Source: Glaciihabitans arcticus
GTDB lineage: Bacteria; Actinomycetota; Actinomycetes; Actinomycetales; Microbacteriaceae
Reading direction: 5' to 3'
Length of the DNA stretch: 64,000 nt
Assembly (NCBI RefSeq): GCF_004310685.1
Contig: NZ_SISG01000001.1
Span: forward strand, 1,736,001-1,800,000
Part shown: positions 1 through 8,332 of the stretch, piece by piece
How the letters are laid out: every line of letters begins with the position of its first letter
Numbering within the stretch: position 1 is the stretch's first letter
Position numbers and translations under genes: made by a program
Notes under the pieces: model-generated
Database searches by the model: none
Told to the model about the DNA's origin: nothing
What the model saw: the letters and a program-made list of their open reading frames with translations, nothing else

Positions 1-8
1 ATCGAGCC

Positions 9-1151
9 ATGAGAAAGTCTTTGGTTCTGACGACGCTGTCGATCCTCGTGATCAGCACGCTGGCCCTGGTCGGCTGCGCGAAGGAACCGGTGGATGTCGC
101 GGCTCCCCCGACTGTCACTCCGAGTCCCGTGGCTACTCCTGTCGCGCTAGAGGCTCCCGAGCCGATTCTCGAGTCGACGTGCGACGACCTGGTCCCTGCA
201 GCAAGCTATGGACCGCTCTCAACTACTCCCCTGAAGGCAACGGACCCGTTCTCCTTCGAGGTCGACGAGTACTCGAGCGGAATTCCGAGGCAGTACGCAC
301 TTGGGCACCTGCAGGCGACCCAGTGCCTGTGGATCAACGACGCCCCACGATATGACGAGAACGGCAGCGCGGAGGGTTTTACATCCCTGTGGGTGACCGT
401 TCTGCCCGATGCCGCGGCGGCCTGGGCGCACTACGCGAAGCTCTACGAACTCGACGAAGCGGAACCCGTGGATTGCAACGGCTCCAGTGGTGAGGACGCC
501 AACTGTTGGTGGACCGGGCTGGTCGGCGACTCGCTGTGGCTCGACATTCAGTTCTCGGGCATGAAGTACTTCGGCGGAGACTCCGCCAACAGGCAGCAAG
601 CCCAGACGCTCGTGGACACTGTCACGGCGAACGTCATTGCCTCGACGCAGCGCTCGGCCTGGACCCCGCCTCAGACATCGCTGGTGATCGATCCCGGTTG
701 CCCCTCGGTGCTCTCCGCGGAGACGATCGCAGGCGTCGTCGGCGGCGAGCCCTCCGCGGTCGGCTTCCATCGGGGCCCGATCGGCGGAACGGCGCTCGCT
801 TTCGAGGCCGAGACACAGGTCGGCTCCGATCCGTGCCGCTGGTTCACCCCGACCACGCAGACTGAGTACGGTCTTCCCGTCCAGGTGCTTGAGGGCGGCG
901 AATGGGCGTGGGCGGCTGCCCACACCACCGACCGTGGGATTCGCGATGCAACCGCGCTCGAGCTCGACGGCCTCGCCGAGGGTGACTCGGCTTGGCTGCG
1001 CGCTTCCGACAAGATCCCCACCGTCGACGTCATCCTCGACGGCAATTGGATCAGCCTCTCGCTCTACCCGGAGACGGTAGACACGCTCGATCTCGATGCC
1101 GGGACGTCGCTGACCTCCCTCGCGCAGGGCATCGTCGACGGCCTGCGCTAG
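9..1151 (+). CDS. putative lipoprotein of unknown function
   Basis: A 380-residue protein with a lipoprotein signal peptide: a basic start, a hydrophobic run at about residues 5-20, and a lipobox ending at Cys23 (Leu-Val-Gly-Cys). The mature protein should be anchored on the outer face of the membrane. A Pro/Val-rich linker (about 28-55) precedes two similar-looking halves, each rich in Trp, Gly and acidic residues and with spaced cysteines (CDDL near 58, CLW near 106, CNG and CWW near 155-168, CPS and CRW further on). I do not recognise the family; solute or ligand binding is only a guess. The gene ends 7 bases before the convergent htpX-like gene, so neither gene is likely to share its promoter. 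Confidence 0.7.
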   Translation: MRKSLVLTTLSILVISTLALVGCAKEPVDVAAPPTVTPSPVATPVALEAPEPILESTCDDLVPAASYGPLSTTPLKATDPFSFEVDEYSSGIPRQYALGHLQATQCLWINDAPRYDENGSAEGFTSLWVTVLPDAAAAWAHYAKLYELDEAEPVDCNGSSGEDANCWWTGLVGDSLWLDIQFSGMKYFGGDSANRQQAQTLVDTVTANVIASTQRSAWTPPQTSLVIDPGCPSVLSAETIAGVVGGEPSAVGFHRGPIGGTALAFEAETQVGSDPCRWFTPTTQTEYGLPVQVLEGGEWAWAAAHTTDRGIRDATALELDGLAEGDSAWLRASDKIPTVDVILDGNWISLSLYPETVDTLDLDAGTSLTSLAQGIVDGLR

Positions 1152-1158
1152 CGAAGGG

Positions 1159-2052
1159 CTAGAAGGTGCGCCCGATGGTTCCGAGGCGGGTGATGCGCTC
1201 ACCGATCGGCGGGTGGGTCGAGAACAGGCGGTCCATGATGCCGGGCTTGGTCGGGTCGGAGATCCACATGTGCGCCATGGTCGAGTTTTGGCGGGCCATG
1301 GGGCGACCGTAGTCGGCGAGCTTCTGCAGCGCACTCGCGAGGGCGTCGGGATGACGCGTCGTCATCGCGCCGGTCGCGTCGGCGAGGTATTCGCGCTGGC
1401 GTGAGACGGCCGCCTGCACGACGGCGGCGACGAGCGGAGAGATGACGAGCGCCGCGATGCCGACGATGATCATGATCGGGTTGCCGCCGCTGTTGTTATT
1501 GTTGCCGCGACCACCGAAGAGGGTGAAGCGCAGGGCGACGTCTGCGATGAAGCCGACGGCGACGACGAGACCGAAGACGATCATCGAGACGCGGATGTCG
1601 TAGTTCTGAACGTGGCCGAGTTCGTGGGCCATCACGCCTTCGAGCTCTGAGTCGGTCATGATCTCGAGCAGCCCGGTCGTTGCAGCGACGACAGCGTGCT
1701 CGGGGTCGCGACCGGTCGCGAATGCGTTGGGCGCCGGGTCGTCGATGATGTAGACCTTGGGCATGCTCATGCCCGTGGTGATGGCCAGGTTCTCGACGAT
1801 GCGGTAGAGCCTCGGGTCATCCGACTTCTGAATCTGGCGGGCGCCGCTCAGGGCGAGAGCCTGCCCGGAGGCCGCGAAGTATTGGATCCAGGTGTAGAGC
1901 CCCGCACCCACGATCGTCGCGACGGTGATCGGCCACGAGATCTGGCCCGTCATGATGAGGCTGAGGGCGAGACCGAGCACGCCGATCACAATCACGAAGA
2001 ACAGAATGATGAGGACGGTGTTCCGCTTGTTGGCGGCTATCGCGCGATACAT
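1159..2052 (-). CDS. htpX: M48 family HtpX-like membrane zinc metalloprotease
   Basis: The 297-residue protein has two N-terminal membrane segments (about 12-35 and 40-60), the zinc and catalytic motif HELGH at 143-147, and the third zinc ligand in REYLADATG near Glu221. Two more hydrophobic segments lie near 155-178 and 194-215. This is the HtpX arrangement, a membrane protease that removes damaged or misfolded membrane proteins. A small Asn/Gly run (about 183-190) sits in a loop. It lies 34 bases downstream of lemA on the same strand; a LemA-M48 pairing is common in bacteria and suggests a functional unit. The family call is firm; the exact substrate is unknown. Confidence 0.93.
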   Translation of the reverse strand: MYRAIAANKRNTVLIILFFVIVIGVLGLALSLIMTGQISWPITVATIVGAGLYTWIQYFAASGQALALSGARQIQKSDDPRLYRIVENLAITTGMSMPKVYIIDDPAPNAFATGRDPEHAVVAATTGLLEIMTDSELEGVMAHELGHVQNYDIRVSMIVFGLVVAVGFIADVALRFTLFGGRGNNNNSGGNPIMIIVGIAALVISPLVAAVVQAAVSRQREYLADATGAMTTRHPDALASALQKLADYGRPMARQNSTMAHMWISDPTKPGIMDRLFSTHPPIGERITRLGTIGRTF

Positions 2053-2086
2053 GGAGCTCCCGGGCTATAGAGCAGGCTTGCGCGCG

Positions 2087-2653
2087 TTAGAACTGAACGC
2101 GGGGCGGCTCGGCGATGGACGCCGAGTCGGCAACCTCGAAGAACTCGCGCTCGTTGAAGCCGAGGCCGCGTACGAAGAGAGTGTTGGGGAAGACCTTGAT
2201 CTTGGTATTGAGCTCGCGCACGCCACCGTTGTAGAAGCGGCGCGAGGCCTGGATCTTGTCTTCGGTGTCGACGAGCTCGCCCTGCAGCTGCAGGTAGTTC
2301 TGGCTGGCCTGGAGCTGCGGGTAGGCCTCGGCAACGGCGAAGACGCTCTTCAGGGCCGACTGCATGTGGTTCTCCGCAACGGACGCCTCGGCGGGCGATC
2401 CGGCGGAGAGCGACTCGGCGCGGGCCTTCGTGACCGCCTCGAAGACGCCCTTCTCGTGGGCCGCGTATCCCTTGACCGTCTCGATGAGGTTCGGGATCAG
2501 GTCGGCACGGCGCTTGAGCTGAACGGTGATGTCGCTCCACGCTTCGTCAACGCGAACGTTGAGGGTAACCAGTCCGTTATAGGTCGACCACAGGTATCCA
2601 CCGATGATGACGACGATCAGGACGATGACACCAATAGGTATAAGGAATTCCAT
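2087..2653 (-). CDS. lemA: LemA family membrane-anchored protein
   Basis: The 188-residue protein starts with one transmembrane helix (residues 3-22), followed by the LemA core: a conserved N-terminal stretch with Asn-Val, Asp-Glu-Ala-Trp, and Arg-Arg-Ala-Asp-Leu-Ile-Pro-Asn-Leu near residues 31-57, then long helices. LemA proteins have an extracytoplasmic helical bundle of unclear function and are often next to HtpX-like proteases, as here. It is first in a probable two-gene operon with the downstream protease gene. The 100-base gap to divergent apt contains an inverted repeat that could be regulatory. Confidence 0.92.
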   Translation of the reverse strand: MEFLIPIGVIVLIVVIIGGYLWSTYNGLVTLNVRVDEAWSDITVQLKRRADLIPNLIETVKGYAAHEKGVFEAVTKARAESLSAGSPAEASVAENHMQSALKSVFAVAEAYPQLQASQNYLQLQGELVDTEDKIQASRRFYNGGVRELNTKIKVFPNTLFVRGLGFNEREFFEVADSASIAEPPRVQF

Positions 2654-2696
2654 GACGCCAACTATACGGGAGCGACTCTCAGCAAACGCTGTGTTT

Positions 2697-2721
2697 GTTG
2701 TTTCGCCAACCGCGAAACGAC
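2697..2721. repeat. inverted repeat between lemA and apt
   Basis: GTTGTTTCGC and GCGAAACGAC form ten-base arms with one G-T mismatch around a 5-base centre (CCAAC). It sits between the divergent starts of lemA (2653) and apt (2755). There is no T-run, so a terminator is unlikely; an operator or a structured apt leader are both possible. Seen directly; function is inference. Confidence 0.4.
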
Positions 2722-2754
2722 TGTGAGGTCGGCGTGCCCCTAGGCTCGATTCTT

Positions 2755-3282
2755 ATGACGGATGACGCCACTCGACTGATCACTGAACTCACCGCGATCG
2801 TCGAGGACTTTCCGAAGCCGGGCATCACTTTCCGCGACCTCACCCCGGTGTTCGCCGACGGCCCGGCCCTGCGTGCCGTGGCCGATGCGCTCGTCGCTCC
2901 GTGGGTCGGCAAAATCGACGCGATCGCGGGCGTCGAGGCGCGCGGGTTCCTGCTCGCCGCGGCCGCCGCCTACTCGGTCGGACTCGGCGTGCTCGTGGTG
3001 CGCAAGCCCGGCAAACTACCCCGCGAGACGATCTCTGAAAGCTACGACCTCGAGTACGGCTCGACGAGCCTCGAGGTGCAGCCCGCCGATTTCCCCGCCG
3101 GCACGCGCGTGCTGGTCATCGACGACATCCTTGCGACCGGTGGCACCCTGGCCGCCAGTTCCCGGTTGATCGAGCGCGCGGGATGGCAGGTGGCCGGCAT
3201 CAGCGTTGTGCTCGAGCTGGACGCGCTGAACGGTCGCGCCGCACTGCCCGGGCGGGACATCCACTCCCTGCAGCGCGTCTGA
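2755..3282 (+). CDS. apt: adenine phosphoribosyltransferase
   Basis: The 175-residue enzyme converts adenine and PRPP to AMP and pyrophosphate in cytoplasmic purine salvage. It shows the Apt pattern: Pro-Gly-Ile-Thr-Phe-Arg-Asp near residue 20, the Arg-Lys-Pro-Gly-Lys-Leu-Pro hood motif near 83-89, the Tyr-Asp-Leu-Glu-Tyr-Gly segment, and the PRPP loop VLVIDDILATGGT near 118-130. An in-frame start 60 bases upstream exists, but the family begins at the ATG chosen here (Met-Thr-Asp-Asp). It stands alone on the plus strand, divergent from lemA and convergent with the ABC operon. Confidence 0.95.
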   Translation: MTDDATRLITELTAIVEDFPKPGITFRDLTPVFADGPALRAVADALVAPWVGKIDAIAGVEARGFLLAAAAAYSVGLGVLVVRKPGKLPRETISESYDLEYGSTSLEVQPADFPAGTRVLVIDDILATGGTLAASSRLIERAGWQVAGISVVLELDALNGRAALPGRDIHSLQRV

Positions 3283-3298
3283 ATCCTGCCCCGGCGGG

Positions 3299-4126
3299 TT
3301 AGCGCGAGCGACGGGCCAGCACGTACGACTCGATGATCGCCACGATGTTGTACAGCACTATTGACACCGCGGTGATGACGACCACATCTGCCCAAACCTC
3401 GTTGAACTTCGCGCGACCGGCCGCGGAGATGATGCCGTAGCCGATGCCCTGCCCGGTGGCGAGCCACTCGACGAGCAGCGCGCCGGTGATGGCACCCGGC
3501 ACCGAGATCTTGACGGCCGCGAAGAACGCGGGAAGCGAAGCCGGGAACGCGACCTTGCGCAGCGCCGTGAATCGCGAGCCGCCGTAGACCGTGACGAGGT
3601 CGAGCATCTGCGGCGAGGCGGAGCGCAGTCCGAAGACGATGTTCACGAGGGCCGGGAACAGCACAACGATCGAGCCCATCACGGCGACGGCGGCCTGTCC
3701 GCGTCCGAAGATGAGGATGATGATCGGCGTCATCGCAACGAGGGGAACCGAGCGCAGCAGCATCGCGAGCGGCATCAGCGCGTGCTCCACCCCTCGGAAC
3801 AGCGTGAAGAGCACGGCGATGAGGGTCGCGAGCGCGAGCCCGGCAACGAAGCCGATGGACGCGTCGAACAGGGTCTGGCCGAGCGCGGTGAGCACGGCCG
3901 CGCGGCTCTGTGCGGCATCCGGATCGACGAACAGGTACTCCCACACGTCGAGCGGCGTCTTGCCGATGTAGGGCGTGACGTTGAACAGCTTGATGAGCCC
4001 GACCCACGCGACGATGACGATGACGATCGAGAGCACGGCATTGAGCACGCTGCGTCCGACGGTGCGCGCGGTGGCGCGGGCGAACTCGCGCTGCAGTCCG
4101 CGTCGGGTCGCTGTCGCCTCGCTCAT
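3299..4126 (-). CDS. ABC importer permease (SsuC/ThiX-like)
   Basis: A 275-residue inner-membrane permease of the binding-protein-dependent type, with about six hydrophobic segments and the cytoplasmic EAA-like loop that contacts the ATPase (near 165-185). It is the last gene of a four-gene cluster, overlapping the upstream permease gene by 4 bases. With the second permease it would form the heterodimeric channel. Substrate cannot be read from sequence; the family moves sulfonates, nitrate, pyrimidine precursors and similar small molecules. Confidence 0.88.
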   Translation of the reverse strand: MSEATATRRGLQREFARATARTVGRSVLNAVLSIVIVIVAWVGLIKLFNVTPYIGKTPLDVWEYLFVDPDAAQSRAAVLTALGQTLFDASIGFVAGLALATLIAVLFTLFRGVEHALMPLAMLLRSVPLVAMTPIIILIFGRGQAAVAVMGSIVVLFPALVNIVFGLRSASPQMLDLVTVYGGSRFTALRKVAFPASLPAFFAAVKISVPGAITGALLVEWLATGQGIGYGIISAAGRAKFNEVWADVVVITAVSIVLYNIVAIIESYVLARRSR

Positions 4127-4926
4127 ACGGCGCTGCCCTTCGACCAGGGCGCGACAAAGCGCGCGACGAGACCGATGAGCGCGTAACCGGCACCGGCGAC
4201 GAGCCCGGACACGATCGCGATGCCCCAGGCCCGCTCGATCTCAAGACCCTGCTGGGCGTTGGTGAGCGCAGGGCCGAAGCCCACGTCGACGCCGCCGAGG
4301 TACTCGCCGAGGATCGCTCCGAGGAAGGCCGCGGGGGCCGCGATGCGCAGGGCGGTGAGAATCGCGGGCAGCGCGGCGATGAGCTGCACCTTGAGCAGCT
4401 GCTGAATGCGTCCGCCACCGTACACGCGCACGATATCGAGACTCGCGCGGTCGGCCGATGCGAAGCCGACGAGGGCGCCGACGACCGTCGTGAAGAATAC
4501 GGACATCGCGGCGAGCACGATCGCCGTCTCGGACGGGTCACCGGAGGCCGGGGCGCCGAGAACGATGCGGATGATCGGTCCGACGGCGACGATCGGGATG
4601 CAGTAGCTGATGACGGCGATCTGGGTGGCGAGGTTCTCAGCCACTGGGATCAGCAGCACAACGGCGGCGAGGGCGAGGGCGGCGAGGTTGCCCCAGAGAA
4701 AGCCGAGGCCGGCCTCGGTCAGGGTCACCCCGGCGTTACGCCAGTAGAAGTCGGGCCCGTCGTCGAACATCTTGAGCAGCACGGCGAGCGGGGTCGGGAT
4801 CGCGCCGCCCGAGCCGTCCGGGCGAGCGCCGACCGAGGCGAATACCGTGACCGCGAGCAGCCACCAGATGCCGATCGCCGCGACGGTGCCGAGGATGCCC
4901 GTGAGCCAGGCCGGGAACCGCCGCAT
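4123..4926 (-). CDS. ABC importer permease (SsuC/ThiX-like), second subunit
   Basis: A 267-residue permease with an N-terminal membrane helix (about 5-28), a periplasm-facing loop, and five further hydrophobic segments. It is a paralogue of the downstream permease and is expected to pair with it. Its start overlaps the stop of the ATPase gene by one base, and its stop overlaps the next gene by four, so translational coupling is likely. Two different permease genes, rather than one, favour a heterodimeric NMT1/THI5-type system. Confidence 0.88.
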   Translation of the reverse strand: MRRFPAWLTGILGTVAAIGIWWLLAVTVFASVGARPDGSGGAIPTPLAVLLKMFDDGPDFYWRNAGVTLTEAGLGFLWGNLAALALAAVVLLIPVAENLATQIAVISYCIPIVAVGPIIRIVLGAPASGDPSETAIVLAAMSVFFTTVVGALVGFASADRASLDIVRVYGGGRIQQLLKVQLIAALPAILTALRIAAPAAFLGAILGEYLGGVDVGFGPALTNAQQGLEIERAWGIAIVSGLVAGAGYALIGLVARFVAPWSKGSAV

Positions 4927-5750
4927 CAGCTGTCGGCTTCGACCGCGGCGCCACCGTCGCCGAACAGCAGCTCGGAGGCCTGGTCGTGCAGGGCGTGGAA
5001 CTCGGGGGTGCGCATCATCTCCGGCGTGCGCGGACGCGGGAGATCGACCTCGATGATCTGCTTGATACGGCCGGGACGCGGGCTCATCACGGCGACCCGG
5101 TCGGACAGGAAGATGGCCTCCGCGATGCCGTGGGTGACCATGAGCGTGGTGGCGGGCTTCTCCGTCCAGATCCTGAGCAGCTCGAGGTTGAGCCGCTGAC
5201 GGGTCATGTCGTCGAGCGCGCCGAACGGTTCATCCAGAAGCAGCACGGAGGGTTTGACGACGAGCGAACGGGCGATCGATACGCGCTGGCGCATGCCGCC
5301 GGAGAGCTGGGCGGGCTTGGCCTTCTCGAAGCCCTCGAGTCCGACGAGCTTGATCAGGTCGGCGACGAATGCGGGGTCGGCGGGGAGCCCGGCGACCTCG
5401 AGCGGGAGGCGGATGTTGGCGGTCACGCTGCGCCACGGGAGCAGCGCGGAATCCTGGAAGGCGATGCCGAGGGCGTGCTGCTTGCGCAGCTCCCCCGGCG
5501 TGAGGCCGTCGACCCGCACCTCGCCCGCGGACGCTGTCTCGAGCCCGGCGAGGATGCGCAGGATCGTCGACTTGCCGCAGCCGGACGGGCCGAGCAGCGA
5601 CAGGAACGTGCCCTTGTCGGTGTGCAGCGTGGTGTCGTCGAGGGCGACGACCTTCTTGCGACCTATCGAAAAGGTCTTGCTGAGACCGGAAATGTGGATA
5701 CCGCTGGCCAGGGTTTCTGCGCCCTGGCCAGCGGTTTCGATGGTGCTCAT
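4926..5750 (-). CDS. ABC importer ATP-binding protein (SsuB/TauB-like)
   Basis: The 274-residue ATPase has Walker [10 protein letters not shown] near residues 54-62, a Q-loop in [10 protein letters not shown], signature LSGGMRQR, and Walker [13 protein letters not shown] followed by the switch His (VTHG). The QDSALLPW segment is typical of nitrate, sulfonate and taurine importer ATPases. It powers the two permeases encoded immediately downstream. It is separated by 10 bases from the binding-protein gene, so all four genes are probably one transcript. Confidence 0.92.
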   Translation of the reverse strand: MSTIETAGQGAETLASGIHISGLSKTFSIGRKKVVALDDTTLHTDKGTFLSLLGPSGCGKSTILRILAGLETASAGEVRVDGLTPGELRKQHALGIAFQDSALLPWRSVTANIRLPLEVAGLPADPAFVADLIKLVGLEGFEKAKPAQLSGGMRQRVSIARSLVVKPSVLLLDEPFGALDDMTRQRLNLELLRIWTEKPATTLMVTHGIAEAIFLSDRVAVMSPRPGRIKQIIEVDLPRPRTPEMMRTPEFHALHDQASELLFGDGGAAVEADS

Positions 5751-5760
5751 TGGTGTGAGA

Positions 5761-6810
5761 CTACTCCAGCAGTTCGGGGTGCTCTTCGTAGACCTCGGCG
5801 AGGAGCGACATGTCGAAGATCTGGTCGGCCTCGAGGTCGTAGCCCGCGGCCGAGAGGCTCGCGAGGTTCTGGGCGATCAGCTCGTCGCTGATCGTGAACA
5901 GACCGTTGGTCGCGGTCTCGTCCGTCTGGATGAGCAGCTCGTTCTGGGCCTCGGCCTGCTTGGTCTCCTTGGCGAGGTCGAGCTCGAGGTCCTTGCCGTA
6001 GACGTCGACGGCGAGCTTGGCGCCTGCCTCCGCGTCAGCGATGGCGTCCTTCCAGCCGAGGATCTCGGCGTACAGGAACGCCTTGAGCTTCTCGCGGTCG
6101 TTGTCGATCGAGTCCTGCGTCACGACGAAGCTCTCGGCGACGAACGGCAGACCGTTGTCGGCGAAGAGCAGGTTGGCGACTTCGAAGCCCTCGGACTCGA
6201 CGATGATCGACTCGTTGGTGACGTAGGCGAGGAAGCCGTCGACCTCACCGTTGACGAGCGGCGCCGGGTCGTACTCGACGGGAACCTTGGTGACCGAGTC
6301 GGGGTCGATATCGTTCGCCGCGAGGAGTGCGTCGAACAGGGTCTCGTTGCCGCCGGCCTGGACGCCGATCTTCTTGCCGACGAGGTCGGCCGGGGTCAGG
6401 ATGTTGCCGCCGGTCGCGAGGGACAGGATCGTGAACGGGTTCTTCTGGTACGTCGTTCCGATGATCTTGATCGGTGCGTCGTCGAGGATGATCGGGGCCA
6501 CCGAGACGGCGTTCGTCAGGCCCACGAGGGACTCGCCGGCGATGACGGCGGCCTCGGTGGCTGTCGGACCGGCCACGAGCGTCACGTCGGAGAAGCCGGC
6601 GTCTTCGAAATAACCCTCGGAGTCGGCGAAGAACTCTCCGGCGAACTCGGCATTCTTGATCCAGGAGAGCTGGATGGAGAGCGAGCCGTAGTCGGCGTCA
6701 TCCCCGGTCTCGGCGGGGGCGGTTGTGCCCGCGCAGCCCGCGAGAGTGACGGCGGTGAACGCTGCGAGGGTCAGGAGTGTTGCGCGCTTGATGAGCTTCT
6801 GTGATGCCAT
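5761..6810 (-). CDS. ABC importer substrate-binding lipoprotein (NMT1/THI5-like)
   Basis: The 349-residue lipoprotein has a signal peptide with lipobox Leu-Ala-Gly-Cys and mature Cys26. The mature part begins with the NMT1/THI5-type pattern in which a Ser-Trp-Ile-Lys-Asn-Ala-Glu strand is followed by a Phe-Phe-Ala-Asp-Ser-Glu-Gly-Tyr-Phe helix, then Lys-Lys-Ile-Gly-Val near 139. This family binds pyrimidine precursors, sulfonates, nitrate and other small molecules, so the ligand remains open. It is the first gene of the importer operon. A GlnR-like site upstream would point to a nitrogen-containing ligand. Confidence 0.85.
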   Translation of the reverse strand: MASQKLIKRATLLTLAAFTAVTLAGCAGTTAPAETGDDADYGSLSIQLSWIKNAEFAGEFFADSEGYFEDAGFSDVTLVAGPTATEAAVIAGESLVGLTNAVSVAPIILDDAPIKIIGTTYQKNPFTILSLATGGNILTPADLVGKKIGVQAGGNETLFDALLAANDIDPDSVTKVPVEYDPAPLVNGEVDGFLAYVTNESIIVESEGFEVANLLFADNGLPFVAESFVVTQDSIDNDREKLKAFLYAEILGWKDAIADAEAGAKLAVDVYGKDLELDLAKETKQAEAQNELLIQTDETATNGLFTISDELIAQNLASLSAAGYDLEADQIFDMSLLAEVYEEHPELLE

Positions 6811-6868
6811 GTGAGGAATGCCTCGCCTCTCGGGGGTGGATGGGTAAGCCCGAGGCTACGGGCCTCGC

Positions 6869-6906
6869 ATTTCCCGCCGAGTACCGCCGTGTTTCGCGCG
6901 CGTTAA
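6869..6906 (-). promoter_or_regulatory. possible GlnR-type site upstream of the ABC importer
   Basis: Read on the minus strand, four five-base elements occur at an exact 11-base period: TTAAC, GAAAC, GTACT, GAAAT, each separated by 6 bases. Actinobacterial GlnR sites are described as alternating GTnAC and GAAAC boxes with 6-base spacers. Here one box is exact, two match four of five, and GTACT is poor. The site lies 59-96 bases upstream of the importer start codon, a suitable place for an activator. Pattern seen directly; the regulator is inference. Confidence 0.4.
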
Positions 6907-6913
6907 GACAGCG

Positions 6914-8332
6914 CTACGAGCGCCCGCCGATCATTGCCTGCAACCACGTATACGACGACTTCGGGGTGCGATCCTGCGTCTCGAAGTCGACGTGCACGAG
7001 GCCGAAGCGCTGGCTGAAACCGGCTGCCCACTCCCAGTTGTCGAGCAGCGACCAGACGAAGTAGCCGCGCAGGTCGACGCCGGGCACCGACTCGATGGCC
7101 GTCTCGAGGTGCGCGGCGAGGTACCGGATCCGAGCCTCGTCGTTCACAGCGCCGTCCTTGTCGCGCTCGTCGGCGAAGCTCGCTCCACCCTCGGTGATGA
7201 CCACGGGTGGCAAAGCTGAGCCGTAGCGGTCGGCGAGCTCCTGCAGGGTGACTCGGAGGTAATCGGGGGCCACGGGCCATCCGAAACCGGTCGTCGGATA
7301 CTCGGGCCACGGCATCAGCGAGAACGGCAGGTGACGCATGGCGTCTGACTCGCCATCGGGGGTGTCGGCACTTGCCGGGGAGCCCGCCGCGATGCGGGTC
7401 GGCATGTAATAGTTCAGGCCGTAGAAATCGAGCGGCGCCGAGATGATCTCGTAGTCGGCCGGGTCGACCTCGCGGGTGAAGGCGAACAGCTGCTCGAACG
7501 GCTCCGGGATCTCCGGGTAGCGGCCGAGTAGCACGGGGTCCTCGAAGATGCGGTTGTGCAGGATGTCGAACAGGCTCGCGAAGAGCGCATCCTCTTCACC
7601 GTCGCCCGCGGGTTCGACCGGCGAGTGAACGTTGGTGATGCCGATCGCGCCGGAGATATCGGCGTCGCGCAGAGCGGCGACGGCGAGGCCGTGGCCGAGC
7701 AGCTGGTTGTGGGCCGCTGGCAGGGCGTCGAAGAGCAGCGTCGCGCCGGGCGCGTGCAGGCCGAGGGCGTAGCCGTTGAGCGTCACCGTCGCGGGCTCGT
7801 TGATGGTCACCCACGATTCGACGCGATCGCCGAAGGCCTCCCCCGCGAGGAACGCGTACTCGGCGAAGCGGTAGGCGGTGTCGCGCTTCAGCCAGCCGCC
7901 GGTGTGCTGCAGCGGCTCCGGGGTATCCCAGTGGAAGAGTGTGGCCATCGGCCGGATGCCCGCGGCCAGCAGGTCATCGATCAACCGGTCGTAGAACGCG
8001 AGCCCCGACCGGTTAGCCGCACCCTTGCCTCCCGGCTGCAGCCTCGGCCAGCTCAGGGAAAAGCGGTACGAATCGACCCCGAGCTCGCGCAGCAGCGCGA
8101 CATCCTCGGCGAAGCGGCCGTAGTGGTCGGTGGCGATCGATGCGTTGGAGCCGTCGAGGATACGGCCGGGCTGCGCCATGAACGTGTCCCAGGTGGACGG
8201 CTCGCGGCCGCCGGCCTCGATGCCACCCTCGATCTGGAAGGCACTCGTCGCCACCCCCACCCGGAAGTCCTGCGGCAGTCGGGCGCCGAGCCCCGCGGGG
8301 TTGTGCAGCCACTCGCGTCCGATCTCGCTCAT
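6914..8332 (-). CDS. glycoside hydrolase family 1 (beta-glucosidase-like)
   Basis: The 472-residue cytoplasmic enzyme is full length for GH1, with no signal peptide. The acid/base Glu is in WVTINEP (Glu179) and the nucleophile Glu in VVITEGG (Glu381). The usual family motif is ITENG, so Asn to Gly right after the nucleophile is a notable change. Other GH1 landmarks are present: FHWDTP near 133-138 and GYFVWSLLDNWEW near the C-terminus. It would hydrolyse beta-glycosides taken up by the co-encoded transporter. It is the last gene of a five-gene operon, and its ATG overlaps the stop of the oxidase gene. Confidence 0.93.
   Translation of the reverse strand: MSEIGREWLHNPAGLGARLPQDFRVGVATSAFQIEGGIEAGGREPSTWDTFMAQPGRILDGSNASIATDHYGRFAEDVALLRELGVDSYRFSLSWPRLQPGGKGAANRSGLAFYDRLIDDLLAAGIRPMATLFHWDTPEPLQHTGGWLKRDTAYRFAEYAFLAGEAFGDRVESWVTINEPATVTLNGYALGLHAPGATLLFDALPAAHNQLLGHGLAVAALRDADISGAIGITNVHSPVEPAGDGEEDALFASLFDILHNRIFEDPVLLGRYPEIPEPFEQLFAFTREVDPADYEIISAPLDFYGLNYYMPTRIAAGSPASADTPDGESDAMRHLPFSLMPWPEYPTTGFGWPVAPDYLRVTLQELADRYGSALPPVVITEGGASFADERDKDGAVNDEARIRYLAAHLETAIESVPGVDLRGYFVWSLLDNWEWAAGFSQRFGLVHVDFETQDRTPKSSYTWLQAMIGGRS

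Noticed and set aside
6811-6868. TPP riboswitch before the NMT1/THI5-type importer
   Set aside because: The conserved CTGAGA and ACCTGA core elements are not found in a consistent fold; only a short GC hairpin near the start codon is visible.
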